From Glacieibacterium sp038210595 (lineage in GTDB: Bacteria > Pseudomonadota > Alphaproteobacteria > Sphingomonadales > Sphingomonadaceae): DNA of 64,000 bases. Position numbers and translations under genes: made by a program. Below, piece after piece: positions 7,037 to 14,790 of this stretch; position 1 is the first letter of the stretch; every line of letters begins with the position of its first letter. The notes under the pieces were generated by a model. It did not search any database. It worked only from the letters and a program-made list of their open reading frames with translations, and was not told the origin of the DNA. Location of the stretch: assembly GCA_038210595.1 (NCBI GenBank), contig JBBQWN010000004.1, forward strand, positions 62,001 to 126,000, written 5' to 3'.

Positions 7037-8551
7037 ATGCGCTGCTTTGCCGTCCTCGTGCTGCTCGCGGTCTCCGCCTGCCGGGCGCCCGGCGGCAGCG
7101 ATACGACGCTGCGGGCCGATGTCGTTGGCGATCTCGGCGAGCCCGCCTCCGGCCCGCGCGCCGTGCTGACCCAGTCGACGCAGCTCGGCCTGGTCCAGTT
7201 CGACGGTAAGGGGCAGATCGTCCCGGGCCTCGCCGCCAGCTGGCGCGTCGTCGACAACGGCCGCTCCCTGATCTTCCGGCTGCGCGAGGCGAAATGGTCC
7301 GACGGCCGCGCACTGCGGGCCGGCGACGTCGTCCAGGTCTTCCGCCGCATCGTTGCGCCCGGCAGCCGCAACCCGCTGAAGTCCCTGCTGGCGGGCATCG
7401 ATAATGCGCCCGCGATCATGGCGGGACGCGCGCCCGCCAGCCTGCTCGGCGTCACCGCGCCGCTCGACATGGTCGTCGAGATCCGGCTGTCCGCCCCCGA
7501 CACCGGGATGCTCGAACTGCTCGCGACACCCCAGGCGGCCGTCGTCCGCGGCGAGAGCCGGCCGCCGGCCATCGGGGCGTTCCAGGTTGCCGACGCTGGC
7601 AAGCGGCCGATCGTGCTGGCGCGTAACCCGCGCTATTTCGATGCCGCGGACACACGGCTTGGCCGAGTCCTGCTGACCGCCGCGCCCGATGCCGCCAGCG
7701 GCGTCGCGCGCTTCCTGCGCGGCGACACCGATCTCGTCATCGGCGACGGGATCGCCGGGGTCGGCCTGGCACGCGCCAATGCGCCGCGCGGCACGCTGAA
7801 GGTGGAGGCGGCCTGGGGCGTCTACGGCTATCTCGCCAATCAGAAGTCCGGGCCGTTGACCGATCCGCGAGTGCGCCGCGCGCTCGCCATGACCGTCGAC
7901 CGCGACGCGCTGGTGCGCACCACGCTCGGCCTGTCCGAGGTCGTGCCGCTGGTTTCGCTGGTGCCGCCCGACGCGGGGTCGGGCGATGCTGCGCCGGTGC
8001 CCGACTGGGCCGGGCTCGATGCCGCCGCCCGGGCGTCGCAGGCGGCGCAACTACTTGCCGAGGCTGGCTATGGCGCGGGCACGCCGCTCCGGCTGAACGT
8101 CACGCTGGCCCCGGGGCGCGAGCATATCGCCATCCTGAACGCAGTCGCCGCAATGTGGGCCCCGCTCGGCGTCGAGGTGCGGGCGGTGGCACGCCCGCCG
8201 GCGCTTCAGCGCAACGCCATCGCAGTCGGCGACTATGATCTGGCGCTGGTCGAGCGCACGGCACCGGCCGCCCAGCCGCTGTTTTTCCTGCGCCCGTTCA
8301 CGTGCGCCGGCAGCGCGGGCCGCATCTGCAACCCCGCTGCCGATGCCCTCATTGAGCGCGCCCGCGGCATAGCCGACGAGGCCGGCCGCGCCGCCGCGCT
8401 GGCGCAGGCCGAAACCGCGATGCTGGCCGACACGCCGATGATCCCGCTGTTCGTACCGGCGCGCTGGGCGCTGGTCGCGCGCGGCGTCGGCGGCTGGACC
8501 GCCAACCAGGGCGGCCAGCACCCGCTGGCGGCGCTCGACAAGAGCCAGTAG
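7037..8551 (+). CDS. ABC transporter substrate-binding lipoprotein, family 5 (peptide/nickel type)
   Basis: A 504-residue extracytoplasmic solute-binding protein. I place the start at the ATG giving MRCFAVLVLLAVSAC, a lipoprotein signal peptide ending in the lipobox VSAC; the frame is open further upstream but that part has no signal sequence. The mature protein follows the family 5 layout: an N-terminal lobe with TQLGLVQFDGKGQIVPGLAA and SWRVVDNGRSLIFRLREAKW, and a central VRRALAMTVDRDALV block. Substrate is unknown (peptides in most relatives). No permease or ATPase gene is adjacent, so it may be an orphan receptor. Confidence 0.8.
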   Translation: MRCFAVLVLLAVSACRAPGGSDTTLRADVVGDLGEPASGPRAVLTQSTQLGLVQFDGKGQIVPGLAASWRVVDNGRSLIFRLREAKWSDGRALRAGDVVQVFRRIVAPGSRNPLKSLLAGIDNAPAIMAGRAPASLLGVTAPLDMVVEIRLSAPDTGMLELLATPQAAVVRGESRPPAIGAFQVADAGKRPIVLARNPRYFDAADTRLGRVLLTAAPDAASGVARFLRGDTDLVIGDGIAGVGLARANAPRGTLKVEAAWGVYGYLANQKSGPLTDPRVRRALAMTVDRDALVRTTLGLSEVVPLVSLVPPDAGSGDAAPVPDWAGLDAAARASQAAQLLAEAGYGAGTPLRLNVTLAPGREHIAILNAVAAMWAPLGVEVRAVARPPALQRNAIAVGDYDLALVERTAPAAQPLFFLRPFTCAGSAGRICNPAADALIERARGIADEAGRAAALAQAETAMLADTPMIPLFVPARWALVARGVGGWTANQGGQHPLAALDKSQ

Positions 8552-8561
8552 TGAGGCCCGC

Positions 8562-9719
8562 ATGACCGACCCAATCGTTATCGTCGCCGCCCGCCGTACC
8601 CCGATGGGCGGATTCCAGGGTGCGCTCGCCAAGCTCAGCGCGAGCCAGCTCGGCAGCGCCGCGATCCGAGCCGCGCTCGCTGACGCCGGGCTGCCCGGCG
8701 ACGTCATCGACCGCGGCGTCATCGGCTGCGTGCTCGGCGCCGGCCAGGGCCAGGCCCCGGCGCGACAGGCGCTGCTCGGGGCGGGACTGCCGCAATCAGT
8801 GGCGGCGGTTACGGTCAACAAGATGTGCGGCTCGGGCATGCAGGCGGCGATCGACGCCCACGACGCGCTGCTCGCCGGTTCCGCCGACATCATCGTCGCC
8901 GGCGGCATGGAGAGCATGACCAACGCGCCCTACCTGCTGCCGAAGGCGCGCGGTGGTTTACGTATGGGCCACGGCGAGATCAAGGATTCGATGTTCCTCG
9001 ATGGGCTGGAGGATGCCTATGAGCCCGGCCGCCTGATGGGCAGCTTCGCCGAGGACTGTGCCCGCGACTACCAGTTCACGAGGCACCAGCAGGACGACTG
9101 GGCGATCCGCTCGACGACGCGGGCGCAGGCGGCCATCGCCAGCGGGGCGTTCGATGCCGAGGTGATCGCGGTCGGCGAGACGCTCCACGACGAGCAACCC
9201 GGCAAGGCGCGGCTCGACAAGATCCCGACGCTGAAGCCCGCCTTTGCCAAGGACGGCACGGTGACCGCCGCCAACGCGTCGTCGATCAGCGACGGCGCGG
9301 CAGCGCTGATCCTGATGCGCGAAAGCACCGCGAGCGCGCACGGCCTGACCCCGCTGGCTCGCATTCTGGGCCATGCCGTCCACGCCCAGGCCCCGTCGGC
9401 GTTTGCCACTGCACCCGGCCCGGCGGTCCGCAAACTGTTGGACCGGACGGGCCTCACTGTCGGCGATGTCGACCTGTGGGAGATCAACGAGGCGTTCGCG
9501 GTGGTGCCGATGGCGGCGGCGCGCGACCTCGGCCTCGACGAGGACCGGGTCAACATAAACGGCGGCGCCTGCGCCCTAGGTCATCCCATCGGCGCATCGG
9601 GTGCGCGCATCCTTGTGACCCTGCTTCACGCCCTCAAGGCGCGTGGCGGCGGGGTCGGCGTTGCGTCCCTGTGCATCGGCGGCGGCGAGGCGACCGCAAT
9701 GGCACTGACAGTGGCTTGA
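8562..9719 (+). CDS. Thiolase (acetyl-CoA acetyltransferase family)
   Basis: Condenses or cleaves acyl-CoA with acetyl-CoA, in ketone body/polyester synthesis or fatty acid breakdown. The 385-residue protein has the nucleophile C89 in VNKMCGSGM, the GHPIGASGAR signature with the catalytic His near residue 342, and the second active-site Cys near residue 371 in SLCIGGGEA. The length and opening (PIVIVAARRTPMGGF) match biosynthetic-type thiolases such as PhaA/AtoB. It starts 10 bp after the binding lipoprotein gene, but the two functions are not obviously linked. Confidence 0.9.
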   Translation: MTDPIVIVAARRTPMGGFQGALAKLSASQLGSAAIRAALADAGLPGDVIDRGVIGCVLGAGQGQAPARQALLGAGLPQSVAAVTVNKMCGSGMQAAIDAHDALLAGSADIIVAGGMESMTNAPYLLPKARGGLRMGHGEIKDSMFLDGLEDAYEPGRLMGSFAEDCARDYQFTRHQQDDWAIRSTTRAQAAIASGAFDAEVIAVGETLHDEQPGKARLDKIPTLKPAFAKDGTVTAANASSISDGAAALILMRESTASAHGLTPLARILGHAVHAQAPSAFATAPGPAVRKLLDRTGLTVGDVDLWEINEAFAVVPMAAARDLGLDEDRVNINGGACALGHPIGASGARILVTLLHALKARGGGVGVASLCIGGGEATAMALTVA

Positions 9720-9727
9720 AAATAATC

Positions 9728-9752
9728 GGAACCTAGCTGGTGTCTAGCGGTT
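9728..9752 (+). promoter_or_regulatory. Candidate EcfG-type (general stress sigma) promoter
   Basis: GGAAC at 9728-9732 and GGTT at 9749-9752 are separated by 16 bp, close to the alphaproteobacterial EcfG consensus GGAAC-N16/17-CGTT with one mismatch in the -10 part. It lies 39 bp upstream of the response regulator start, a plausible distance. One mismatch in a short motif makes this suggestive only. Confidence 0.35.
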
Positions 9753-9791
9753 CTGCACGCTAACGGCGGGTAATCCGAAGGATTTTTGACT

Positions 9792-10211
9792 GTGAACGGT
9801 GGCGGTAGCCATAGCTGGAATCGCGACGTCTGGTCGGGCGGCAAGGGTGTCGACCTGACGGGGCGTCGCGTGCTGATTGTCGAGGACGAGGTTCTGGTCG
9901 CCGCGACCATTGAGTGCGAATTGGCTGTGGCGGGCGCGCAGGTCGTCGGACCCGCCTACACGGTCGACGAGGCCCTGGCTTACGCCAACGACGACGAGAT
10001 CGACATCGCCGTGCTCGACATCAATCTGCTGGGCAAGAAGGTCTGGCCGGTCGCCGAGGCGCTTCACCGTCGCGGCGTTCCTTACGTTTTCGCGAGCGCC
10101 AACGCGCTGGGGGCCGACGCTATCCCCAACCCGTTCGACACCGCGCCACGCTTCGACAAGCCGGTGGCGATCAACGCGATGCTGAAGACGTTGGCGAGCC
10201 TGGCGGCATAG
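9792..10211 (+). CDS. Single-domain response regulator
   Basis: A stand-alone receiver domain, about 139 residues, with no output domain. The acidic pocket is E31-D32-E33 (VLIVEDEVLVA), the phosphoacceptor is D76 in VLDINL, the switch Ser is in FASAN and the conserved Lys is in RFDKPVA. A GAAGGA ribosome site (9777-9782) has ideal spacing to the GTG at 9792; a TTG at 9786 in the same frame is too close. Such regulators usually relay phosphate or act by protein contact. It lacks the FATGUY motif of the SdrG group. No histidine kinase is nearby. Confidence 0.85.
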   Translation: MNGGGSHSWNRDVWSGGKGVDLTGRRVLIVEDEVLVAATIECELAVAGAQVVGPAYTVDEALAYANDDEIDIAVLDINLLGKKVWPVAEALHRRGVPYVFASANALGADAIPNPFDTAPRFDKPVAINAMLKTLASLAA

Positions 10212-10410
10212 TCACGACGAAGCGTGGCGCGGCCGCCTCAAGCGGCCAGCCGCGCTCCGCGCACAACGCTGCCACCTCGCCCGCTACCGCCGGGTCGTCG
10301 GCGATCAGTTCAACCCGCTCCGCCCCTTCCCGCGCCGCCCGCGCCAGGCGCAGCGCCGGCCATGGGCAGCGCATGCCGCGCGCATCGATGGTCAGGGTCT
10401 GGCCGGGCAT
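10171..10410 (-). CDS. TusA-family sulfurtransferase-like protein
   Basis: A 79-residue protein of the TusA/SirA fold, which carries sulfur as a persulfide for tRNA thiolation or other sulfur transfer. The N-terminal signature IDARGMRCPWPALRLA contains the conserved Cys15 and the CPxP box. The rest (VELIADDPAVAGEVAALCAERGW) follows the two-layer alpha/beta pattern of the family. The start ATG lies at 10410. Its last 41 bases overlap the end of the convergent response regulator gene. The exact partner protein is unknown. Confidence 0.8.
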   Translation of the reverse strand: MPGQTLTIDARGMRCPWPALRLARAAREGAERVELIADDPAVAGEVAALCAERGWPLEAAAPRFVVTMPPGSPTSSASR

Positions 10411-10453
10411 CGCCCTGCCCCCTAGCATGGCCGCTAACCCGGGGAGTAGAGTG

Positions 10454-11347
10454 ATGCAGATGTTCGCCGACGGCCTGATGCGTGGCCAGAAGATCCTCGT
10501 CACCGGCGGCGGTACGGGTCTGGGCCGCGGCATGGCGGAGGCGTTCATGGCGCTGGGCGCCGAGACCGTCATCTGGGGCCGCCGCGGCGCGGTACTGGAG
10601 GAGGCCGCCGCCGAGATGCGCGAGGCGACCGGCGGCACCTGCACCGCAATGGCGGTCGACATCCGCAACGGCGCGGCCATCGACGAGGCGATGCAGGCGG
10701 TCTTCGACGCCGGGCCGCTGACCGGCCTGGTCAACAATGCCGCGGGCAACTTCATCTCGCCGACCGAAGACCTCAGCCCCAACGCCTTCAACGCCATCGC
10801 CAGCATCGTCGCGGCGGGCACCTTCAACACCACGGTCGCGGCCGGCAAGCGCTGGATCGAGGGCGGGCTGCCCGGCTCGATCGTCTCGATCGTCACCACC
10901 TGGGTGTGGACCGGCGGCCCGTTCACCGTGCCCAGCGCGATGTCCAAGGCCGGGGTTGCGGCGATGACCATGAGCCTGGCGCAGGAATGGGGACCGAAGG
11001 GCATCCGCGCCAACGCCATCGCGCCCGGCCCTTTCCCGACCAAGGGCGCGTGGGAGCGGCTGATGCCCGAGCCGCTGATGAAGAAGACCGGGGCCGGCAC
11101 CGGCGCGTCCGACATCCCGCTGCGCCGCATGGGCGAGTATCACGAGCTCAACAACCTCGCGGTGTTCCTGCTGAGCGGCCAGTGCGACTATCTGACCGGT
11201 GCGGTCATCCCCATCGACGGCGGCCAGTGGCTGGCGTCGGGCGGCAATTTCCACAGCCTGAGCGCGCTCGACAAGGACGACTGGGGCATGATCAAGGGCG
11301 CGATCCAGAGCACCAACGCCAAGGACCGCGCGGCGCGGACGGCCTGA
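10454..11347 (+). CDS. SDR oxidoreductase, 2,4-dienoyl-CoA reductase-like
   Basis: A 297-residue short-chain dehydrogenase with the NADP-binding TGGGTGLGRG motif near residues 16-25 and the NNAAG motif. The catalytic region reads VPSAMSKAGVAAM followed by LAQEWG, where the usual YxxxK tyrosine is absent; this is the pattern of the mitochondrial/peroxisomal 2,4-dienoyl-CoA reductase branch, which helps degrade unsaturated fatty acids. The start is fixed by a GGGGAG ribosome site at 10441-10446, seven bases before the ATG. The gene is divergent from the TusA-like gene. A thiolase lies 1 kb away and a dienoyl-CoA isomerase-like gene at 58 kb. Confidence 0.82.
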   Translation: MQMFADGLMRGQKILVTGGGTGLGRGMAEAFMALGAETVIWGRRGAVLEEAAAEMREATGGTCTAMAVDIRNGAAIDEAMQAVFDAGPLTGLVNNAAGNFISPTEDLSPNAFNAIASIVAAGTFNTTVAAGKRWIEGGLPGSIVSIVTTWVWTGGPFTVPSAMSKAGVAAMTMSLAQEWGPKGIRANAIAPGPFPTKGAWERLMPEPLMKKTGAGTGASDIPLRRMGEYHELNNLAVFLLSGQCDYLTGAVIPIDGGQWLASGGNFHSLSALDKDDWGMIKGAIQSTNAKDRAARTA

Positions 11348-11376
11348 AGTGTAAAGTCTGCCGACACTTTCAGGCG
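11347..11376. promoter_or_regulatory. Upstream activator element of a PEP-CTERM gene (copy 1)
   Basis: A 30-bp element starting AAGTGTAAAG, then CTGCCGACA and TTTC, that matches a second copy at 25470-25499 at 27 of 30 positions. It contains a 6-bp inverted repeat (AAGTGT at 11347, ACACTT at 11365) that could bind a dimer. It is centred about 115 bp upstream of a sigma-54 promoter, the usual place for an enhancer-binding protein. It begins at the last base of the SDR stop codon. Confidence 0.65.
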
Positions 11377-11460
11377 CTTCCTGCCGGGCGATCCCCGCTT
11401 GGCGGCCGCCTAACCCGTTGTTGTCGTTACATTGTACTTGCGGAGTAAAGCGGTCAGGGA

Positions 11461-11477
11461 TTGGCACGTTCTGTGCA
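11461..11477 (+). promoter_or_regulatory. Sigma-54 (RpoN) promoter of PEP-CTERM gene
   Basis: TTGGCACG at 11461-11468 and GTGCA at 11473-11477 give the invariant GG-N10-GC spacing (GG 11463-11464, GC 11475-11476). The transcript would start near 11488, 23 bp before the ATG at 11511. Confidence 0.8.
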
Positions 11478-11510
11478 TAAATCTTGTTGAAAACTTAATG
11501 GGGTTGCCAA

Positions 11511-12128
11511 ATGAAGTTCGTCCTGATCGCCGCCGCTATCGCCTTCACCGTGGCCAGCCAGGCGTCGGCCACCGTTATCCTGTTCTCGGACTTCGATGAC
11601 ATCAGCACGCCGGCGCTCTCGTCGCAGGGCTATGACGCCGGCCTGACCTTTGCCGACGGCTGGACGGGCGGCCCGACGATCGAGATCCAGACCAACAACA
11701 TCGCCGGCGCGCCGTTCTCCTCGCCGAACCTCGTCGAACTCGACACCACAGGCAACAGCTCGATGTTCGTGACGCTCGGCGGTGTCGGCCGCTACACGAT
11801 CAGCTATTACTACTCGCCGCGCATCAATCAGCCGAGCACCACCAACGGCATCTCGCTGTCGCTCGGCTCGACGCTGCTCGACTCGGTCACCGCGACCGGC
11901 GGCGGCAGCACCAGCTGGGCACTGCACACGGTCAACTTCACCAACCTGGTGGCGGGCACGAACCTGACCTTCGCCGCGCTCGGTACCAGCGACGGCGTCG
12001 GCGGCTATCTCGACAACATTACGCTGTCGGCGGTGCCGGAACCGACGACCTGGGGCCTCCTGATCGCGGGCTTCGCGATGACCGGCTTCGCCGCCCGTCG
12101 CCGTGCTCGCGGCACTGTCGCCGCCTGA
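11511..12128 (+). CDS. PEPxxWA-CTERM sorting domain protein
   Basis: A 205-residue exported protein. An N-terminal signal peptide (MKFVLIAAAIAFTVASQASA) is followed by a beta-rich, Thr/Ser/Gly-rich domain of unknown function, then the C-terminal signal VPEPTTWGLLIAGFAMTGF, a hydrophobic stretch and AARRRAR. PEP-CTERM proteins are cleaved and placed outside the cell by an exosortase, usually with exopolysaccharide production. A sigma-54 promoter and a shared upstream element precede it, and a strong terminator follows, so it is a single-gene unit. No exosortase is in this window. Confidence 0.88.
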   Translation: MKFVLIAAAIAFTVASQASATVILFSDFDDISTPALSSQGYDAGLTFADGWTGGPTIEIQTNNIAGAPFSSPNLVELDTTGNSSMFVTLGGVGRYTISYYYSPRINQPSTTNGISLSLGSTLLDSVTATGGGSTSWALHTVNFTNLVAGTNLTFAALGTSDGVGGYLDNITLSAVPEPTTWGLLIAGFAMTGFAARRRARGTVAA

Positions 12129-12149
12129 ACTTCGACGTTTCGGAAAATC

Positions 12150-12179
12150 AGGGCGGGGGCTGCGGCCTCCGCCCTTTTT
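12150..12179 (+). terminator. Rho-independent terminator after the PEP-CTERM gene
   Basis: Stem AGGGCGG (12150-12156) pairs with CCGCCCT (12169-12175) around a 12-nt loop and runs into TTTTT. It ends the PEP-CTERM transcript just before the convergent nadA stop. Confidence 0.85.
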
Positions 12180-12184
12180 CGTGG

Positions 12185-13180
12185 CTAATCGCCCTTCACC
12201 GGCTGGCTGCTCACCGCCGCCGCCATCTCCAGCATGCGGTCGAGCGGCAGCTTGGCGCGCACCCTGATGGCCTCCGGCACCACGATCTCGGGCTTGAGGT
12301 CGCGCAGGCAGAGGTACAGTTTCTCCAGCGTGTTCAGTGCCATGTAGGGGCACATGTTGCAGTTGCAGTTGCCGTCGGCACCGGGTGCCCCGATGAACTG
12401 CTTGTGCGGCGCCTTCAGCTGCATCTGGTGGATGATGTTGGCCTCGGTGGCGACGATGATCGTCTGCGCCGGGCTGGCCAGCGAGAACTCCAGGATCGCC
12501 GTCGTCGAGCCGACGAAGTGGGCGTGGTCGAGGATATAGCCCGGGCACTCGGGGTGCGCGGCGACCGGCGCGTCGGGGTGCAGCGCGATCAGCTTGAGCA
12601 GCTCGGTCTCCGAGAACGCCTCGTGGACGATGCATGCGCCGTCCCACAGCAGCATGTCGCGCCCGGTCTTGCGGTTGAGATACGCGCCGAGATGCTTGTC
12701 GGGGGCGAAGATGATCTTCTGGTCGGCGGGCAGCTGGGCGATGATCTTCTCGGCCGAGGACGACGTGACGATGATGTCGCTGTGCGCCTTCACCGCCGCC
12801 GAGCAGTTGATGTAGGTCAGGCTGATGTGGTCCGGGTGCGCGTTGCGGAACCGCCCGAATTCCTCGGGCGGGCACGAGTCCTCGAGGCTGCATCCCGCCG
12901 CCATGTCGGGCAGCACGACGGTCTTATGCGGTGACAGGATCTTCGCCACCTCCGCCATGAAGCGGACGCCGCAGAAGGCGATGACATCGGCATCGGTGGC
13001 CGCCGCCTTTCGGCTCAGGTCGAGGCTGTCGCCGACGAAGTCCGCCAGGTCCTGCAGCACCGGGTCCTGGTAATAATGCGCCAGGATGACCGCGTTCTTG
13101 TCCTTGCGCAGCCGGTCGATCTCGGCGCGAAGGTCGGTGCCAGTCGGGTTGCCGCCGAGCAGGGCGATACGAGCGTCCAT
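12185..13180 (-). CDS. nadA: Quinolinate synthase
   Basis: NadA condenses iminoaspartate with dihydroxyacetone phosphate to quinolinate, in NAD synthesis, using an oxygen-sensitive 4Fe-4S cluster. The 331-residue protein has the family opening ILAHYYQDPVLQDLADFVGDS and the three cluster cysteines: C70 in AFCGVRF, one in HPECPGY and one in the NCNCNMCPYM region near residue 275. Length is typical. nadB and nadC are not in this window. A DUF4230 gene and an MBL-fold gene lie just upstream on the same strand, three bases away, so they may be cotranscribed. Confidence 0.95.
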   Translation of the reverse strand: MDARIALLGGNPTGTDLRAEIDRLRKDKNAVILAHYYQDPVLQDLADFVGDSLDLSRKAAATDADVIAFCGVRFMAEVAKILSPHKTVVLPDMAAGCSLEDSCPPEEFGRFRNAHPDHISLTYINCSAAVKAHSDIIVTSSSAEKIIAQLPADQKIIFAPDKHLGAYLNRKTGRDMLLWDGACIVHEAFSETELLKLIALHPDAPVAAHPECPGYILDHAHFVGSTTAILEFSLASPAQTIIVATEANIIHQMQLKAPHKQFIGAPGADGNCNCNMCPYMALNTLEKLYLCLRDLKPEIVVPEAIRVRAKLPLDRMLEMAAAVSSQPVKGD

Positions 13181-13183
13181 GGC

Positions 13184-13804
13184 TTAGTTCCTATCGCCGG
13201 GGAACTGTACGACAACCTTGGCGTCGATCCCGGCGGCCTGCAGAGGAAGCTTGAAATTGTTGCTGATCGCAGTCCGCGCCGCGGCCCGCGCCAGTCTCAT
13301 CAGACCGACCGCCCTCGCATCCTTGTTGAACTGAGCATAGATCGCCGACACATTCCGTTGCTCCAGTTTCGCAGCGTTGCCACGAAATACTGAGACAATC
13401 TTGCCGTCCTCATAGCGCACCAAATGCTGCATATCCACGTTCGGTCGCGTTGGCGCCGGGTCTGCTACTCGGATGGTTAAAGTCCGCGCATTCTCGTCCC
13501 AGCTAATGTCATGCTTGCTCAAGCCTGCAAACTCGATAAAATATTCAACATTTCCAGATGCAATCAAAGTCTGCCTGGCATCAAGCCAACCAACAAAACC
13601 AGGGTCGGTAGTCGTGGCGGCCGTCGTTAGCACCGCCGCAAAAACCGTCATACGATTGAGCTCCTGTACGGAAGCCAATGCGGATGTGGTGACCTCGGTG
13701 GCGGTCCGGTCACGGTGTACCCACCACCAACTGGCTATGGCGACAATCACCCCACCGGCAATCAGTCCTGCCAGCGCACCTAGAACAACCGCACCGCGCC
13801 TCAT
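13184..13804 (-). CDS. DUF4230 domain membrane-anchored protein
   Basis: A 206-residue protein with one N-terminal membrane segment (about residues 7-30, LGALAGLIAGGVIVAIASWWW) and a periplasmic domain that matches the DUF4230 pattern (ELNRMTVFAAVLTT, a GNVEYFIEFAGL stretch). Function is unknown. The ATG overlaps the stop of the MBL-fold gene upstream. The middle of the gene (about 13290-13660) is visibly less GC-rich than its neighbours, which could mean a separate origin or simply different composition. Confidence 0.72.
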   Translation of the reverse strand: MRRGAVVLGALAGLIAGGVIVAIASWWWVHRDRTATEVTTSALASVQELNRMTVFAAVLTTAATTTDPGFVGWLDARQTLIASGNVEYFIEFAGLSKHDISWDENARTLTIRVADPAPTRPNVDMQHLVRYEDGKIVSVFRGNAAKLEQRNVSAIYAQFNKDARAVGLMRLARAAARTAISNNFKLPLQAAGIDAKVVVQFPGDRN

Positions 13805-14688
13805 GCCGCCAAGCTCCACGCATCGCCGCTCTGCGCCACCACGCCCCGCGTCCTGAGATCGAGCAGGTGAGCGAGCACCGACCGCCCGGCTGCCGGATGA
13901 AGGCGCGGATCGACGCCGGAATACATCGTCGCGACCATCGCCGGGATCGCCTGCTCGCCGCCGCCGAGCAGGCGCAGGATCTGGCCCTCGCGCTGCTTGC
14001 GGTGCGTGATCAGGCCGCGGACGAAGCGCTGTGGCTCGATCACCGGCGCGCCATGGGTCGGATAATAGACCGCGTCGTCGCGGACCGTCAGCAGCGCCAG
14101 GCTGGCCATGTACGCCGCCATGTCGCCGTCGGGCGGCGCGACGACGGTCGTCGACCAGCCCATGACATGGTCGCCGGTGAACACCGCCTTCTCCTCCGCC
14201 AGCGCGAAGCACAAATGGTTGGAGGTATGGCCCGGCGTGTGGATGGCGGTCAGGGTCCAACCCGGCCCGGCGACCGACTCGCCGTCGGCCAGCACCCGAT
14301 CGGGGGCATAGCTGGGATCGAAGCCCGCATCGGCCCGCGGCCCATCGTCGCTGAGCACCAGCGGCGCACAACCGGTGATGGTCGCGCCGGTCGCCGCCTG
14401 CAGCGCCGGCGCGGCAGGCGAATGATCCATGTGGGTGTGCGTCACGACGATATGGCTGACCGTCTCGCCGTCCAGCGTGCGCGCCAGCGCGGCGAGGTGC
14501 TCAGGCGCATTCGGCCCCGGATCGATGACCGCCACCGTGCCGCGGCCGACGATGTACGTACCCGTGCCAGTGTAGGTGAACGGCGACGGGTTACGCGCCA
14601 GCACCCGGCGGACCAGCGGCGACACGGTCTCGCTCGCCTCATAGGGGGCAGCGTCGACAAGGGTCTGCGGATCGGTCACCCGGATCAT
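13801..14688 (-). CDS. MBL-fold metallo-hydrolase (LACTB2-like)
   Basis: A 295-residue metallo-beta-lactamase-fold hydrolase. The zinc motif is H84-T-H86-M-D88-H89, further ligands lie in HTPGHTSNHL and FTGDHVMGW, and YPTHG supplies another His. The C-terminal extension, with a winged-helix-like segment (RSVLAHLLDLRTRGVVAQSG), is the LACTB2/glyoxalase II-like arrangement. Substrate is unknown; LACTB2 relatives cleave RNA or thioesters. The stop overlaps the DUF4230 start by four bases. Confidence 0.85.
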   Translation of the reverse strand: MIRVTDPQTLVDAAPYEASETVSPLVRRVLARNPSPFTYTGTGTYIVGRGTVAVIDPGPNAPEHLAALARTLDGETVSHIVVTHTHMDHSPAAPALQAATGATITGCAPLVLSDDGPRADAGFDPSYAPDRVLADGESVAGPGWTLTAIHTPGHTSNHLCFALAEEKAVFTGDHVMGWSTTVVAPPDGDMAAYMASLALLTVRDDAVYYPTHGAPVIEPQRFVRGLITHRKQREGQILRLLGGGEQAIPAMVATMYSGVDPRLHPAAGRSVLAHLLDLRTRGVVAQSGDAWSLAA

Positions 14689-14790
14689 GTGGCAGCGCGC
14701 GGCGGCAAAGTGAAGGGCGGGCGGCGTGCGCCCGCTTTACGTGCACGTCACCCAAGGCCTAGACTGCGCCCAGCCTGGGGAGGCCGGTCC

